Part shown: positions 25,892 through 35,285 of the stretch, piece after piece | Numbering within the stretch: the stretch's first letter is position 1 | Layout of the letters: each line of letters begins with the position of its first letter | NCBI RefSeq assembly: GCF_004345425.1 | Contig: NZ_SLVP01000006.1 | Coordinates: 240,143 to 304,142 of the forward strand | Length of the DNA: 64,000 bases | Origin: Paenibacillus sp. BK033 | GTDB lineage: Bacteria; Bacillota; Bacilli; Paenibacillales; Paenibacillaceae | Reading direction: 5' to 3' | Made by a program: the position numbers and the translations under genes | The notes under the pieces: generated by a model | Databases searched by the model: none | Told to the model about the DNA's origin: nothing | Seen by the model: the letters and a program-made list of their open reading frames with translations, nothing else

Positions 25892-26965
25892 ATGCGAATG
25901 ACGGTGCTTAAATACGTAATGGCTTTGCTTCTTTTTCTGGGCTTTAATCTGGAGGCGGCGGGCCGTGTGACGGCAATAGCCTCTTCTGCTGCTTCAGCTC
26001 CGGCGAAGCCTGTTGCCAAAGAGGACAAGCCGATTGAGATCAGCTTTGCGGGGGATATTCTACTGGACGGGAAGGTTGCGGCGAACATGGATAAGTATGG
26101 CGTGAATTATCCGTTTGAGAAGGTACGCAGCCTGTTATCCGGCTCCGACATCAGCTTCGCCAATCTGGAGACTCCGATCTCGACGCGCGGGCAAAAGGCG
26201 ATCAAGACGTACACCTTCCGTTCCGCGCCCAAAACGCTGCAAGCGATCGTTAACTCCGGAATAGACGGAGTTTCCGTTGCGAATAACCATACGCTCGACT
26301 ACGGGGTGGAAGCTCTGAGCGATACGCTGGACTACCTGGACGAATACAAGCTTGGCCACACCGGGGCTGGAAGCAATATCGACGAGGCGTTTACCGCCTA
26401 CTCCAAGAAGGTCAACGGGAAGAAGGTAGCGATCGTTGGCATAAGCCGGGTGCTCTCGGGTCCAAGCTGGTACGCAGGGGATAACAAGGCGGGGATCGCC
26501 TCGGGTTACGATTTTGACACGATGATGCGTTACGTTAAGAACGCGGTTAAATATTCGGACATAACGGTTATCTATATTCACTGGAATAATGAATACCAGG
26601 ATTACCCAGAGGATTATGCGAGAACGTATGCGAAAGCCTTTATCGACGCGGGGGTAGATGCCGTAATCGGCAGCCATAGTCATTGCCTGCAGGGGATTGA
26701 AACGTACAAGGGCAAGCCGATCTACTATTCCCTCGGCAACTTTGTCTTTACCCCAACGCAGCGTTCAAACAAAGCGTACGACTCCATGATTGCTACTCTG
26801 ACGTTCGACGGGGACAAGGTGAGCAGTAAAATTACGCCGGTAAAAATCGAAAATACAAGACCGATTCTGCGGGATCAGGCTTATAACGAAACGACGTATT
26901 CGAAGCTGAGTAAGATTTCATTCAACGTGAAGGTCAACAAGGATGGGACGGTATCGGCAAAATAA
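25892..26965 (+). CDS. CapA family protein (poly-gamma-glutamate capsule synthesis type)
   Basis: This protein of about 357 aa has an N-terminal signal or anchor helix (MTVLKYVMALLLFLGF) and a metallophosphatase-like CapA (PGA_cap) domain: EISFAGDILLDGKVAANM, FANLETPIS, DGVSVANNHTLDYG, HWNNEYQDYP and DAVIGSHSHCLQGIE with the metal-binding His cluster. No capB/capC synthase genes are nearby, so this is an orphan member, perhaps acting on cell-surface polymer. TGGAGGT precedes the ATG at 25892; the ATG at 25898 is also possible. The upstream 130 bases hold its promoter and that of the divergent folD leader. Confidence 0.88.
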   Translation: MRMTVLKYVMALLLFLGFNLEAAGRVTAIASSAASAPAKPVAKEDKPIEISFAGDILLDGKVAANMDKYGVNYPFEKVRSLLSGSDISFANLETPISTRGQKAIKTYTFRSAPKTLQAIVNSGIDGVSVANNHTLDYGVEALSDTLDYLDEYKLGHTGAGSNIDEAFTAYSKKVNGKKVAIVGISRVLSGPSWYAGDNKAGIASGYDFDTMMRYVKNAVKYSDITVIYIHWNNEYQDYPEDYARTYAKAFIDAGVDAVIGSHSHCLQGIETYKGKPIYYSLGNFVFTPTQRSNKAYDSMIATLTFDGDKVSSKITPVKIENTRPILRDQAYNETTYSKLSKISFNVKVNKDGTVSAK

Positions 26966-26985
26966 CGGCAAGAAGAGGGATTGAA

Positions 26986-27032
26986 AGCCCCCTGGCGAAT
27001 TATTGTCCGATGGACAATAATTCCGGGGGGTT
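26986..27032 (+). promoter_or_regulatory. Stem-loop covering the ribosome-binding site of the 141-aa gene
   Basis: Arms GAATTATTGTCC and GGACAATAATTC (3-nt loop) are extended by CCCC at 26989 against GGGGGG at 27025-27030, the only Shine-Dalgarno-like sequence before the next gene. No T-run follows directly. It may limit translation of the downstream gene or act as a weak terminator of the CapA gene. Confidence 0.6.
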
Positions 27033-27458
27033 ATGTTTTTGAGAATCGGTAAGTCCAAACTCAGATTCAGATTTCTGATCTTTTTAGCCTTGTTCATTGT
27101 CACGGTTGTTGTCATTAATGTCGTGTCCAAATATGCCGATCAAACCAGCTTTGCCGTCTCAACCGTAAAAACCGAGATCAACGGCAAGCTGAGCTTGAAG
27201 ATCGGCTCGCTGAAGGGCACTTACACGGTGGACGATTTCTCCGTTGCGGATGCGGGTCCGGTAAATATCCCGTATGAGGCGTCTTCGGAGGAGGGGACGT
27301 TTATCCTCAAGGTCAGCCATGATAACGAGACCGTATGGGAGAAAACCGTAACCTCCCCGGAGAACGGCAGCATTGAATATAAGGCAATCAAGGAACGTTA
27401 CAAAATTACGGTCGAAACCGAATCGGCGAAAAAGCTTGTCGTCAAGCTTTCGCGATAA
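27033..27458 (+). CDS. Hypothetical membrane-anchored protein, 141 aa
   Basis: I do not recognise this protein. Residues about 10-32 form one membrane anchor (FRFLIFLALFIVTVVVINVV) preceded by basic residues, so the C-terminal 105 residues face outside. That part is strand-rich with alternating polar residues (KLSLKIGSLKGTYTVDDFSV, GTFILKVSHDNETVWEKTV), like a small beta-sandwich. The first possible start is ATG 27033, only 2 bases after GGGGGG; a TTG at 27039 would give normal spacing. It follows the CapA gene by 67 bases. A terminator follows. Confidence 0.72.
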   Translation: MFLRIGKSKLRFRFLIFLALFIVTVVVINVVSKYADQTSFAVSTVKTEINGKLSLKIGSLKGTYTVDDFSVADAGPVNIPYEASSEEGTFILKVSHDNETVWEKTVTSPENGSIEYKAIKERYKITVETESAKKLVVKLSR

Positions 27459-27469
27459 GCTTAATAGAA

Positions 27470-27499
27470 AAGGCCCCCGATCCATCGATCGGGGGCCTT
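27470..27499. terminator. Bidirectional terminator between the 141-aa gene and the ABC exporter
   Basis: Perfect stem AAGGCCCCCGATC / GATCGGGGGCCTT with a 4-nt loop. The T-run is better on the minus strand (TTTTCTATT), serving the ABC transporter operon. Confidence 0.88.
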
Positions 27500-27511
27500 G
27501 CTTGCGTTTGG

Positions 27512-29290
27512 TCACATGGCTTCCATCTTCTGAGCCGTGTACAGCTTGTAGTAACGGCCGCGCTGGGCCATCAGCTCGCCATGCGAGCCGGCTTCGGCGA
27601 TGCCTTTGTCGGCTACGTACATAATCCGGTCGCAGTTCTTCACCGTGGACAGACGGTGCGCGATAATAAACGAGGTCCGTCCCTTCAGCAATTCGTTCAG
27701 ACCCTTCTGCAGCAGGCGCTCGGTCTGGGCATCAATCGACGAAGTAGCTTCGTCGAGAATCAGGATGCGCGGATTCGCGAGCAGCGTGCGGGCGAACGAG
27801 ATCAGCTGGCGTTGGCCTTGGGATAGCTTCGAGCCTCGTTCGTTTACCTCGGTCATATAGCCATGCTCGAACTCGCGGATGAAATCGTCGGCGCATACGG
27901 TCTTGGCTGCGGCAATAATCTCTTCTTCCGTCGCGTCCAGCTTGCCGTAGCGGATATTGTCCATAATCGTGCCGGAGAAGATAAAGCTGTCCTGAAGCAT
28001 AATGCCCATCTGGCTGCGCAGCGACTTCAGCGTCACTTCCGCAATGTCGTGACCGTCGATTAGAATCCGGCCCTCGGTAACATTGTAGAAACGAGAGATC
28101 AGGTTAACGACGGTTGTTTTACCGGCGCCTGTAGGGCCTACAAGCGCGATGCTCTCGCCGGCCTTCACATCAAACTTCAGGTTCTGAAGCACGTTGACGC
28201 CCGGGTCGTAAGCGAAGGTCACATCGTCGAAGGTGACCCGGCCTTTGATAGCCGGCAGCTCGCGCGCGTTAGGCACATCGCTGACCGTTACCGGTTCGTC
28301 AAGCGTCTCGAAGATCCGTTCCAGATAAGCAACGGCGTTGATAAAGCTGTTGTACAGGTTGGAAATATTAAGTATCGGCTGCCAGAAACGCGCCGCGTAG
28401 CTGCTCATCGCCAGAATAACGCCAAAGGTGACTTCGGCCGGGCTTAGCGCCAAGAGACCCACGAAATAAATGGACGTCGTTACGAGCGTCGTCAGGTTAT
28501 CGACTGAGAACGGCACAAGGAAGTTGAAGTACATCGCTCTCATCCACACGCTGCGATAGTTTTCCGATAAGCGGGTGAACGTGCCCTCGTTATGTTTTTC
28601 CCGGGTGAAGATTTGCGTAACGCGAATGCCGCTAATGCTCTCCTGAAGATAAGCGTTCATATTGGAGCTCTTATTGGATACCGCTTGCCATGCCCGGCGC
28701 TGCTTCGTCTTGATCAGCAGCATGATGCCGATGAAGATCGGCAGACCGCCTATAATAAGAAGAGACAATCTGGCGTCAACCGCGAACATGAACGCCGCGA
28801 TAAAGATCAGGTTGAGAATCTCCAGAATCAAGTTGATGATACCGTTGGACAAAACATCGGATACCGAGTTGACGTAGTTGACAACGCGGATCAGAATTTT
28901 GCCTTGCGGGCGGTCGTCGTAATATTGGAACGGCAGCTCCTGCAGGTGCTTGAACAGATCGGAGCGGATATCGAAGATAATATCCTGCCCGACGCGTGTC
29001 ATAATGCGGGAGCGGATCGTTGCCAGAATAACGCTGACCACAATGGTCCCGAGCATTAACAACGACAGCCAGACAAGCCCGCCTTTATCCTTGGCGGGAA
29101 TGGTCACGTCAACCACGTGCTGCATGATCAGAGGCGCGGAGAGTGCGATACCCGCCGACAGGGCGCTCAGCACGAAAGCGATAATCATCGGTTTCTTCTG
29201 GCGCTTGATGTAGACGAGAGCACGCTTGAAGTGCTTGATATTAAAGGGCGACTCCAGATTCTCGTCGATGTCGAATTTATTCCTTGCCAT
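27512..29290 (-). CDS. ABC exporter half-transporter, canonical Walker B subunit
   Basis: This 592-aa membrane-NBD fusion has six transmembrane helices (about 1-320) then an ATPase domain with Walker A LVGPTGAGKTTVVNL, signature LSQGQRQLISFART and Walker B ILILDEATSSID with the catalytic Glu. The signature has Gln in place of the second Gly of LSGGQ. Together with the upstream gene it forms a heterodimeric exporter of the YheI/YheH or BmrC/BmrD type; substrates may be drugs, lipids or peptides. Its start lies inside the end of the partner gene (14-base overlap). Confidence 0.92.
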   Translation of the reverse strand: MARNKFDIDENLESPFNIKHFKRALVYIKRQKKPMIIAFVLSALSAGIALSAPLIMQHVVDVTIPAKDKGGLVWLSLLMLGTIVVSVILATIRSRIMTRVGQDIIFDIRSDLFKHLQELPFQYYDDRPQGKILIRVVNYVNSVSDVLSNGIINLILEILNLIFIAAFMFAVDARLSLLIIGGLPIFIGIMLLIKTKQRRAWQAVSNKSSNMNAYLQESISGIRVTQIFTREKHNEGTFTRLSENYRSVWMRAMYFNFLVPFSVDNLTTLVTTSIYFVGLLALSPAEVTFGVILAMSSYAARFWQPILNISNLYNSFINAVAYLERIFETLDEPVTVSDVPNARELPAIKGRVTFDDVTFAYDPGVNVLQNLKFDVKAGESIALVGPTGAGKTTVVNLISRFYNVTEGRILIDGHDIAEVTLKSLRSQMGIMLQDSFIFSGTIMDNIRYGKLDATEEEIIAAAKTVCADDFIREFEHGYMTEVNERGSKLSQGQRQLISFARTLLANPRILILDEATSSIDAQTERLLQKGLNELLKGRTSFIIAHRLSTVKNCDRIMYVADKGIAEAGSHGELMAQRGRYYKLYTAQKMEAM

Positions 29291-31052
29291 GAGCCGTCAC
29301 CTCTCTCTCGATGCCTTCGTTCTGCAGCATAAATACTCCGTAATAATACCCGCGCCTTGCGAGAAGCTCGGCGTGAGTGCCTTCTTCGATAACCCGGCCG
29401 TTCTCCAGAATGAGGATCCGGTCGGCTTGCGCCGTTGTCGATACGCGCTGCGCGATAATGATTTTGGTGCAGGAGAATTCAAGCTCCTTCAGACTCCGCT
29501 GAATATGCTCCTCCGTCTCGTTGTCGACGGCCGAGGTCGTATCGTCCAGAATCAGAATCGGAGGCTGCACGGCCATCGCGCGGGCCAAAGCGATCCGCTG
29601 CTTTTGACCGCCCGACAGACCCACCCCCCGTTCGCCTACGACCGTATCGTAGCCTTCCGGCATTTTGCGGATAAAGTCATGGGCAGCGGCAAGCTTGGCG
29701 AACTTCGCCACGTCCTCCTCCGGCATATCCGGATTGCCGTAAGCGATATTGCCGTCAATCGTGTCGGAGAAGAGCAGGACGTCCTGCGTCGCTACCCCGA
29801 TATTGCCGCGGAGCTCGTCAAGCTCCAGCTTGCGGACATCCTTGCCGTCCACGAGAACGCGGCCCTTCGTGACATCATAGAAACGCGGAATCATGTTGAT
29901 CAGCGTTGTTTTGCCGGAGCCCGTGGCGCCCATGATGGCAACGGTTTCACCCGGCTCAATTTTAAAGCTGATATTTTCGAGTACCGTAGCACTGTCGTAT
30001 TTGAAGCTGACGTTGTCGAATTCGATGCTGCCCTTATAGCGGTGCTTCACAACCGGCTTGTGCTCATTGACGATTTGAGGCTGTGCATAGTACACATCGA
30101 TGATTTTGCTAAGGCTGGCGAAAAACCGCTGGATATCGTTAATAATAATGCCGATGTTGCGCATCGGGTTGGATAGACCCCAGATAAGCGCGGAGAACGC
30201 GGAAAACTCGCCAAAGGTAATCCGTCCGTCCATCACGAGCAGACCGCCCGCAATCATAAGAATGACGTTAAAGGCCTGGGACAAGGTCTCCAGATAAGGG
30301 AAATAATCAAGCCAGACCAACGCGGCCTTCTTGTTGGCCGTCGAGTAATTGACGTTCTTCTCGGTAAACTTCCGAATCTCGAACTCCTCGCGCGCGAAGG
30401 CCTTGACGACCCGGTTGCCCGCGATATTTTCCTGGGTTGTTGTATTCAGCTGCGACAGGCGCTCCCGGAGATCCACATACATCGGGCGTACGCGTCTGGC
30501 GAAGATAAAAGCGACGATTAGAATTGGCGGCGACAGGATAAGCAGCCATAACGTAAGCGAGACATCGATAAAGAAGAAGTAGGCGACCGCTGCCAAAAAG
30601 ATCGTAAGAGACTCGATAATCGTCTTGATAATCCATGCGAGCGAGTGGCGCACCATCTCGAGATCGCCCGTCATCTTGGTCATCAAATCCCCGGTACGGT
30701 TGCGGTCATAGTATTGCATGTCTTGACCTTGAATTTTGTTGTACAAGTAAATCCTTACGCGGAACAGCATGTTCTGCGATGCGCGTTCGTAGAGCAGGGT
30801 AGTGAAGTAAGCAAGCCCCGTGCGCAGCAGGGAGAAGCCGATCATCCCAAAGCATAAGCCGATCAGCAGGGATCGTTCATCGGTCAGATTTTTTACGGCA
30901 TTGTCGCTTGCGATGAAGGTGTCGACAATGCGTTGACCAATGTACGGGTTAATGATCGTGAGCGATGAGCCAATGACTGACAGGCATAGGGCGATAATGT
31001 ACCTTGCCCGATCACCCTTCAGATTGTGCCAAAGCCACTTGAATTGAAACAT
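29277..31052 (-). CDS. ABC exporter half-transporter, degenerate Walker B subunit
   Basis: This 591-aa partner has six N-terminal helices and an NBD with Walker A IMGATGSGKTTLINM, a canonical LSGGQKQRIALAR signature and Walker B ILILDDTTSAVD, in which Asp replaces the catalytic Glu. One site of the dimer is therefore degenerate: this Walker B faces the partner's altered LSQGQ signature. That matches known asymmetric heterodimeric exporters. It is the first gene of the pair. Upstream sequence lacks a strong Shine-Dalgarno (GGTGAT only). The 31053-31301 gap holds no recognisable feature beyond promoter-like AT-rich sequence. Confidence 0.92.
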   Translation of the reverse strand: MFQFKWLWHNLKGDRARYIIALCLSVIGSSLTIINPYIGQRIVDTFIASDNAVKNLTDERSLLIGLCFGMIGFSLLRTGLAYFTTLLYERASQNMLFRVRIYLYNKIQGQDMQYYDRNRTGDLMTKMTGDLEMVRHSLAWIIKTIIESLTIFLAAVAYFFFIDVSLTLWLLILSPPILIVAFIFARRVRPMYVDLRERLSQLNTTTQENIAGNRVVKAFAREEFEIRKFTEKNVNYSTANKKAALVWLDYFPYLETLSQAFNVILMIAGGLLVMDGRITFGEFSAFSALIWGLSNPMRNIGIIINDIQRFFASLSKIIDVYYAQPQIVNEHKPVVKHRYKGSIEFDNVSFKYDSATVLENISFKIEPGETVAIMGATGSGKTTLINMIPRFYDVTKGRVLVDGKDVRKLELDELRGNIGVATQDVLLFSDTIDGNIAYGNPDMPEEDVAKFAKLAAAHDFIRKMPEGYDTVVGERGVGLSGGQKQRIALARAMAVQPPILILDDTTSAVDNETEEHIQRSLKELEFSCTKIIIAQRVSTTAQADRILILENGRVIEEGTHAELLARRGYYYGVFMLQNEGIEREVTAHGKE

Positions 31053-31301
31053 GTGATCACCGATTTCTGTGTTAGTGTAAAAGCTTTATTGGTAAAAAAC
31101 TATGGAGATTATATCACAAATAATCCATTATCCAACGGGTTTTTATAAGTTTAGCTGAATAAAAATAAAAGGCTGATGGACTGTCTTGATCTTGAAGGAA
31201 GTATGTCCGAATATTGTAGTTTGCTCATTCGGCCGTAGACATAGAATTTTATTTTGGCTAATAATGGGGAGAGAAAATGGAAAACGGGGGAGGGCGTAAA
31301 T

Positions 31302-32078
31302 TTGAAGGGGGACATGACGAATACCGGTGCTTTTTTGCAACAAGCGGTGAGCACCTTCAGGTCGGTATTATCGGACAATTTAGCAGGTATCTATTTGCAC
31401 GGTTCGTTAGCCATGGGCTGTTATAACCCGGAGAAAAGCGATATCGATCTCATCGTTGTCGTGAAGGATAAGTTGTCCAAGGAAGAGCTGAAGCAGATAA
31501 CGAGTCATGTTTTGCTTCTGGATCAGGGCTTGCCCGGCGGCAATGGGATAGAGCTGAGCATAATATTGGAGTCTTATGCAAGGGAGTTTGCGTACCCCAC
31601 GCCATTTGAATACCATTACTCGCAGTATCATCGGGAGCGGTATCGGTCAGAGCCCGGTTATCTATGCGGAGGATTCGAAGACCCGGATATAGCGGCGCAT
31701 TTTACCGTTATTTATTACAGGGGCAAGACCTTATGGGGCGTACCGATCCCGGAGCTGTTCAAGCCGGTTGAGAGCATTTATTACATTCGGGCTATTCTTG
31801 GCGATATAAGCGAAGCTTCCAAAGAGATTACCGATTTACCGGTGTATTATTCCTTAAATTTATGCCGGGTTTTGTTCTATTTGCGGGAAGGCAAGGTGTC
31901 CTCCAAGCTAGAGGGCGGGGAATGGGGACTGCGGGTATTGCCGAGCAAATACCGTCCCTTGCTAAGAGCCTGCCTGGATGAATACAGCGGGCAACAGGGA
32001 AATCCGCCGGAACGGGATGGTGAACAGCTTATTGAGTTCGCCCAGTATATGCTGGCTGAAATAATAGCTTCAGGTTAG
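31302..32078 (+). CDS. AadA-like aminoglycoside nucleotidyltransferase family protein
   Basis: This cytoplasmic protein of about 258 aa has an N-terminal nucleotidyltransferase motif GSLAMGCYNPEKSDIDLIVV (GS-x10-DxD) and a C-terminal helical domain like DUF4111 found in ANT(3'')/ANT(9) enzymes. It could adenylylate an aminoglycoside, but many chromosomal homologues in soil bacilli have no tested substrate, so resistance is not claimed. The TTG at 31302 follows GGGGGAGGG by 7 bases and is the best start; an ATG at 31314 and a far upstream TTG at 31254 are alternatives. Confidence 0.8.
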   Translation: MKGDMTNTGAFLQQAVSTFRSVLSDNLAGIYLHGSLAMGCYNPEKSDIDLIVVVKDKLSKEELKQITSHVLLLDQGLPGGNGIELSIILESYAREFAYPTPFEYHYSQYHRERYRSEPGYLCGGFEDPDIAAHFTVIYYRGKTLWGVPIPELFKPVESIYYIRAILGDISEASKEITDLPVYYSLNLCRVLFYLREGKVSSKLEGGEWGLRVLPSKYRPLLRACLDEYSGQQGNPPERDGEQLIEFAQYMLAEIIASG

Positions 32079-32168
32079 CCTACTATATTCTTATTGGATC
32101 TTTATTGTATAATTTTAGCAACACATCCTAGCGAATGTTTAACGGCACGGCGTATGGGAGGTAAACGA

Positions 32169-32714
32169 GTGACAAGGATCTATATCGTGCGTCATTGCAA
32201 AGCTGCCGGGCAGGAGCCGGATGCTCCTTTAACGGAGATAGGCTTGCAGCAGGCCGAGGAGCTGGCGGATTTTTTCGCCGGTAAGGAAGTGGATGTCATT
32301 CTATCAAGTCCGTTTGAAAGGGCTTATCGCAGCATTACCCCATTGGCTGATAGACTCGCCGCAGATATCGTTACGGATGTTCGGTTAACGGAAAGAGTCC
32401 TGTCCCGCACCAATCATGCGGATTGGCGGGAGATGCTGCGATTAGCCTACGAGGATATGGATTTACTTTACGAGGGCGGGGAGTCCAGCAACGCGGCAAT
32501 GAGCCGAGCGGTAAGCGTCGTTACGGAAGCTCTGGGCAGCGGCAAGAAAAACATCGTTATCGTCTCGCATGGCAATTTAATTTCCCTGCTGCTCAAGCAT
32601 TTTGACAGCAGGATCGGATTCGACGAATGGGAGGTTATGTCCAATCCGGATGTTTTTCTGCTAACCTTCCCGTCGTGGGATAAACCTAGCATTCGGCGAA
32701 TTTGGGAGAAATAA
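32169..32714 (+). CDS. Histidine phosphatase superfamily protein (PhoE/GpmB-like)
   Basis: This 181-aa cytoplasmic phosphatase or mutase of the RHG/RHC family has phospho-acceptor motif YIVRHCKAAG at residue 5, SSPFERAYRSITPLADRL, the acid/base Glu region RLTERVLS and second catalytic His in IVIVSHGNLISLLL. The Cys in RHC in place of RHG is seen in several family members. GTG at 32169 has GGGAGG 7 bases upstream; frame extension further upstream is unlikely. Substrate unknown. Confidence 0.87.
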   Translation: MTRIYIVRHCKAAGQEPDAPLTEIGLQQAEELADFFAGKEVDVILSSPFERAYRSITPLADRLAADIVTDVRLTERVLSRTNHADWREMLRLAYEDMDLLYEGGESSNAAMSRAVSVVTEALGSGKKNIVIVSHGNLISLLLKHFDSRIGFDEWEVMSNPDVFLLTFPSWDKPSIRRIWEK

Positions 32715-32797
32715 TGATGTCCCTATGTTTATTTTCGCTAGTTTTGCGTTAATTCTAGGAATAGGCAAAAAATATCGTTAAAAGGAGTTTTGTCCGT

Positions 32798-33913
32798 ATG
32801 CCGCAAGGCAAGTGGTTTCGCATAGGGTATGGCATTATCGTCGTGTTGTTGATCGCCTTTCTGGCGTCCAAAGTCGATTTCGTTTTTGATCCGATCGGGA
32901 AGGTGCTGGCCGCGCTGTTCGTACCGCTCTTGATCTCAGGCATGTTCTATTATTTGTTCCGGCCGTTTGTAAGGCTGCTCTCTATGAAGCTTCCGAAGGT
33001 GCTCTCTATTCTGATCGTTTACATAGGCGCAATCGGCATCTGCTATTTGTTCTTCTGGATGATCTGGCCTCCAATCCGGGACCAGTCCATTAATTTGGTG
33101 AACAACTTTCCGCAGATCGTCGCTTCCGTTCAGACATGGCTGGAGTCCATGCAGCAGCATGAATGGCTGAAGGAAATCGGACAGAAGGATGCTCTTTCCA
33201 CGGAAAATCTGACGAACAAGCTGACCGGATCGCTGGATGAATTGCTTAATTCCGTCATCGGCAGCGTACGCGGCATTTTTAACGTGATTATGAACTTCTT
33301 CTTCCTGCTTGGTCTCGTTCCGTTTATGATCTATTACTTGCTCAGCGAGGGAGACAAGCTGCCCGGCCATATCCTGCGGATGCTGCCGGAACGATTTCAC
33401 AAGGAAGCAAGCGGGGCGCTTAAGGAGATCGATGCGTCGATCGGTTCGTTTATCCTGAGCAAGGTGCTTACGTCGCTCCTTATCGGCGTATTGACCTTTG
33501 TCGGTTACCTGCTGATCGATATGCCTTATCCGTTATTGCTTGGCTTAATCGCCGCCATTACGAATTTCATTCCTTATATCGGACCGTTGATCGCTTTTAT
33601 TCCGACGGCTGTTGTAGCGCTTACCGTATCTCCGATGACGGTGCTTCTGGTTGGCGTTGTGCTTATCGTTTCCAACCAGATCGAAGCGAACCTGATCGGA
33701 CCGCGGATCATCGGCAAGCAAATGAACGTTCATCCGTTCACCGTTATGCTGCTCGTAATTGGCGCAAGCTCCATTATCGGCGCTTTCGGCATGATTATCG
33801 TCGTTCCCGTCTACGCGATAATCAAGATTATCGCGATCCGGGTCTACGCTTTCCGCAAGCATAACCGCATACCGCCGAAGGATCCGCTTGCGGAGGTTGT
33901 CGAGCGGAAGTAG
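32798..33913 (+). CDS. AI-2E family transporter (PerM/YtvI-like)
   Basis: This 371-aa membrane protein of the AI-2E/PerM family has about eight helices. After two N-terminal helices comes a soluble helix-rich segment (about 100-150), then helices with LGLIAAITNFIPYIGPLIAF and NQIEANLIGPRIIGKQMNVHP, which are the family hallmarks. Members export AI-2 or act in sodium/proton exchange; which applies here is unknown. AAAAGGAG lies before the ATG. It follows the phosphatase gene by 83 bases. Confidence 0.9.
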   Translation: MPQGKWFRIGYGIIVVLLIAFLASKVDFVFDPIGKVLAALFVPLLISGMFYYLFRPFVRLLSMKLPKVLSILIVYIGAIGICYLFFWMIWPPIRDQSINLVNNFPQIVASVQTWLESMQQHEWLKEIGQKDALSTENLTNKLTGSLDELLNSVIGSVRGIFNVIMNFFFLLGLVPFMIYYLLSEGDKLPGHILRMLPERFHKEASGALKEIDASIGSFILSKVLTSLLIGVLTFVGYLLIDMPYPLLLGLIAAITNFIPYIGPLIAFIPTAVVALTVSPMTVLLVGVVLIVSNQIEANLIGPRIIGKQMNVHPFTVMLLVIGASSIIGAFGMIIVVPVYAIIKIIAIRVYAFRKHNRIPPKDPLAEVVERK

Positions 33914-34021
33914 AAATTCGCTAGATCGGAGTGGGTATCGCTGACAAGAAGGAAAAAAGAAAAGATACTCGCGCGTGCCATTGCAAAGCTGTAGCTCATT
34001 TTTTGACATGCCGTACATTAG

Positions 34022-34052
34022 AAAAAGCTGTCCACCCCGGACAGCTTTTTCT
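34022..34052 (+). terminator. Intrinsic terminator before germination operon 2
   Basis: Arms AAAAAGCTGTCC and GGACAGCTTTTT with loop ACCCC, followed by CTATTT, end transcripts from the AI-2E family gene. Confidence 0.85.
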
Positions 34053-34076
34053 ATTTCCCACTCAACTACCTCATTC

Positions 34077-34107
34077 TGAATTATTTTCCATTCCGCCGGG
34101 CATGATA
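34077..34107 (+). promoter_or_regulatory. Candidate sigma-G (forespore) promoter of germination operon 2
   Basis: TGAATT (34077-34082), an 18-bp spacer and CATGATA (34101-34107) fit the sigma-G pattern TGNATA / CATNNTA. Location 45 bases before the first germination gene, right after a terminator, supports it. Known germinant receptor operons are sigma-G dependent. Confidence 0.6.
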
Positions 34108-34151
34108 AGAAATGCAAATTTGGGCACATCGCTAAAGGGAGGGGATTCGTC

Positions 34152-35285
34152 ATGGTGACGTTAAGACAGCTGGCTACAATGGTCATTCTGTTTTTAATCG
34201 GAAGCTCCTCTTTATTTCTGCTTGGCGGCACGGCGGAGCGGGATGCGTGGATGTCGGTTGCCGTTGGCGTGCTGGCCGGCTTCGTCGTTATCAGCCTTGT
34301 GACGCTGCAGATTCAAAGGCTTGAGCCTGACCGAAACCTGATCGAAATATTCAAGCTGTATTTCGGCAAAGTGATCGGCTTTGTTTTTGGACTCATCTAT
34401 GTCGTTTACTTCTGTTACAAATGCACCCGCAACGTCCGCGAATTCGCGGATCTGTCGATTATGTTTTTGCTTTCGGATACGCCGCTGTCCGTCATCATGC
34501 TCATCATTTGCATCATCGGCGGTTATGCCGTCATGGGCGGGCCCGGAGTTTTCTTTCGGATGGCAGAGGTGCTGCTCCCGATTTTGATTTTGATTTACAT
34601 CTTAATCTATCTTCTGCTGATCATGACAGGGACTATTGATCTGGCAAGACTTCTTCCGATGCTGGAAAAAGGCTTCAAGCCGGTCTGGGACGCCGCTATT
34701 CCGGAGATTATCTCCTTTCCTTTTGGCGAAATGGTGCTATTTCTCATGTTCTGGCGCTATATCGACAAAAGCAGCTTCGGCCAGGTAATGCGGGTAACCA
34801 TGAAGAGCTATTTATTCGCCGGAGCGTTTATTACGGTCATGAATGTAATCATTATCGCGAGCCTAGGCTCGTTAGCCGGATGGAGTACGGTACCGCTTCT
34901 GCAAGCCACGACCTTTGTTACGATCGGGGATGTATTTGAGCGGTTTGATCCGTTTGTCGCGCTTTTGTTCTTCACCGCGGTATATGTGAAGCTGACGGCT
35001 TATTATCTTGGCGCATCGCTTGCCCTAGCCTACTTGCTTCGCATTTCGCTTCGAATTGCGGCCATTCCGGTCGGGATTGGCATATTTTTCGGCTCGTTCT
35101 GGTTTAAGAGCTACATGCACCAGGTTAACGTCGGCTTCGAGCAAAATATCAAATATCATTTTCCCATCTTTCAAATGTACATTCCGCTCCTGCTGCTGAT
35201 CGTGATGCTTCTCCGATCCGGAGTCCGCTCGCGCAGCAAGCGTCAAAACCAGCCATCTAGCGAGGACAGCAACCATGCTAATTGA
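34152..35285 (+). CDS. GerB family germination permease, first copy in operon 2
   Basis: This 377-aa membrane protein with ten helices belongs to the GerB-type APC superfamily. The N-terminus MVTLRQLATMVILFLIGSSS and the GPGVFFRMAEVLLPIL segment are typical. AAAGGGAGGGG lies a little upstream of the ATG. The 3' end overlaps the following A-subunit gene by 11 bases. Having a B gene as the first cistron, followed by A and a second B, is unusual for the usual A-B-C or A-C-B order. Confidence 0.92.
   Translation: MVTLRQLATMVILFLIGSSSLFLLGGTAERDAWMSVAVGVLAGFVVISLVTLQIQRLEPDRNLIEIFKLYFGKVIGFVFGLIYVVYFCYKCTRNVREFADLSIMFLLSDTPLSVIMLIICIIGGYAVMGGPGVFFRMAEVLLPILILIYILIYLLLIMTGTIDLARLLPMLEKGFKPVWDAAIPEIISFPFGEMVLFLMFWRYIDKSSFGQVMRVTMKSYLFAGAFITVMNVIIIASLGSLAGWSTVPLLQATTFVTIGDVFERFDPFVALLFFTAVYVKLTAYYLGASLALAYLLRISLRIAAIPVGIGIFFGSFWFKSYMHQVNVGFEQNIKYHFPIFQMYIPLLLLIVMLLRSGVRSRSKRQNQPSSEDSNHAN

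Noticed and set aside
31254..31301. Longer N-terminus for the AadA-like protein
   Set aside because: The TTG at 31254 lacks a Shine-Dalgarno, whereas GGGGGAGGG correctly precedes the TTG at 31302.
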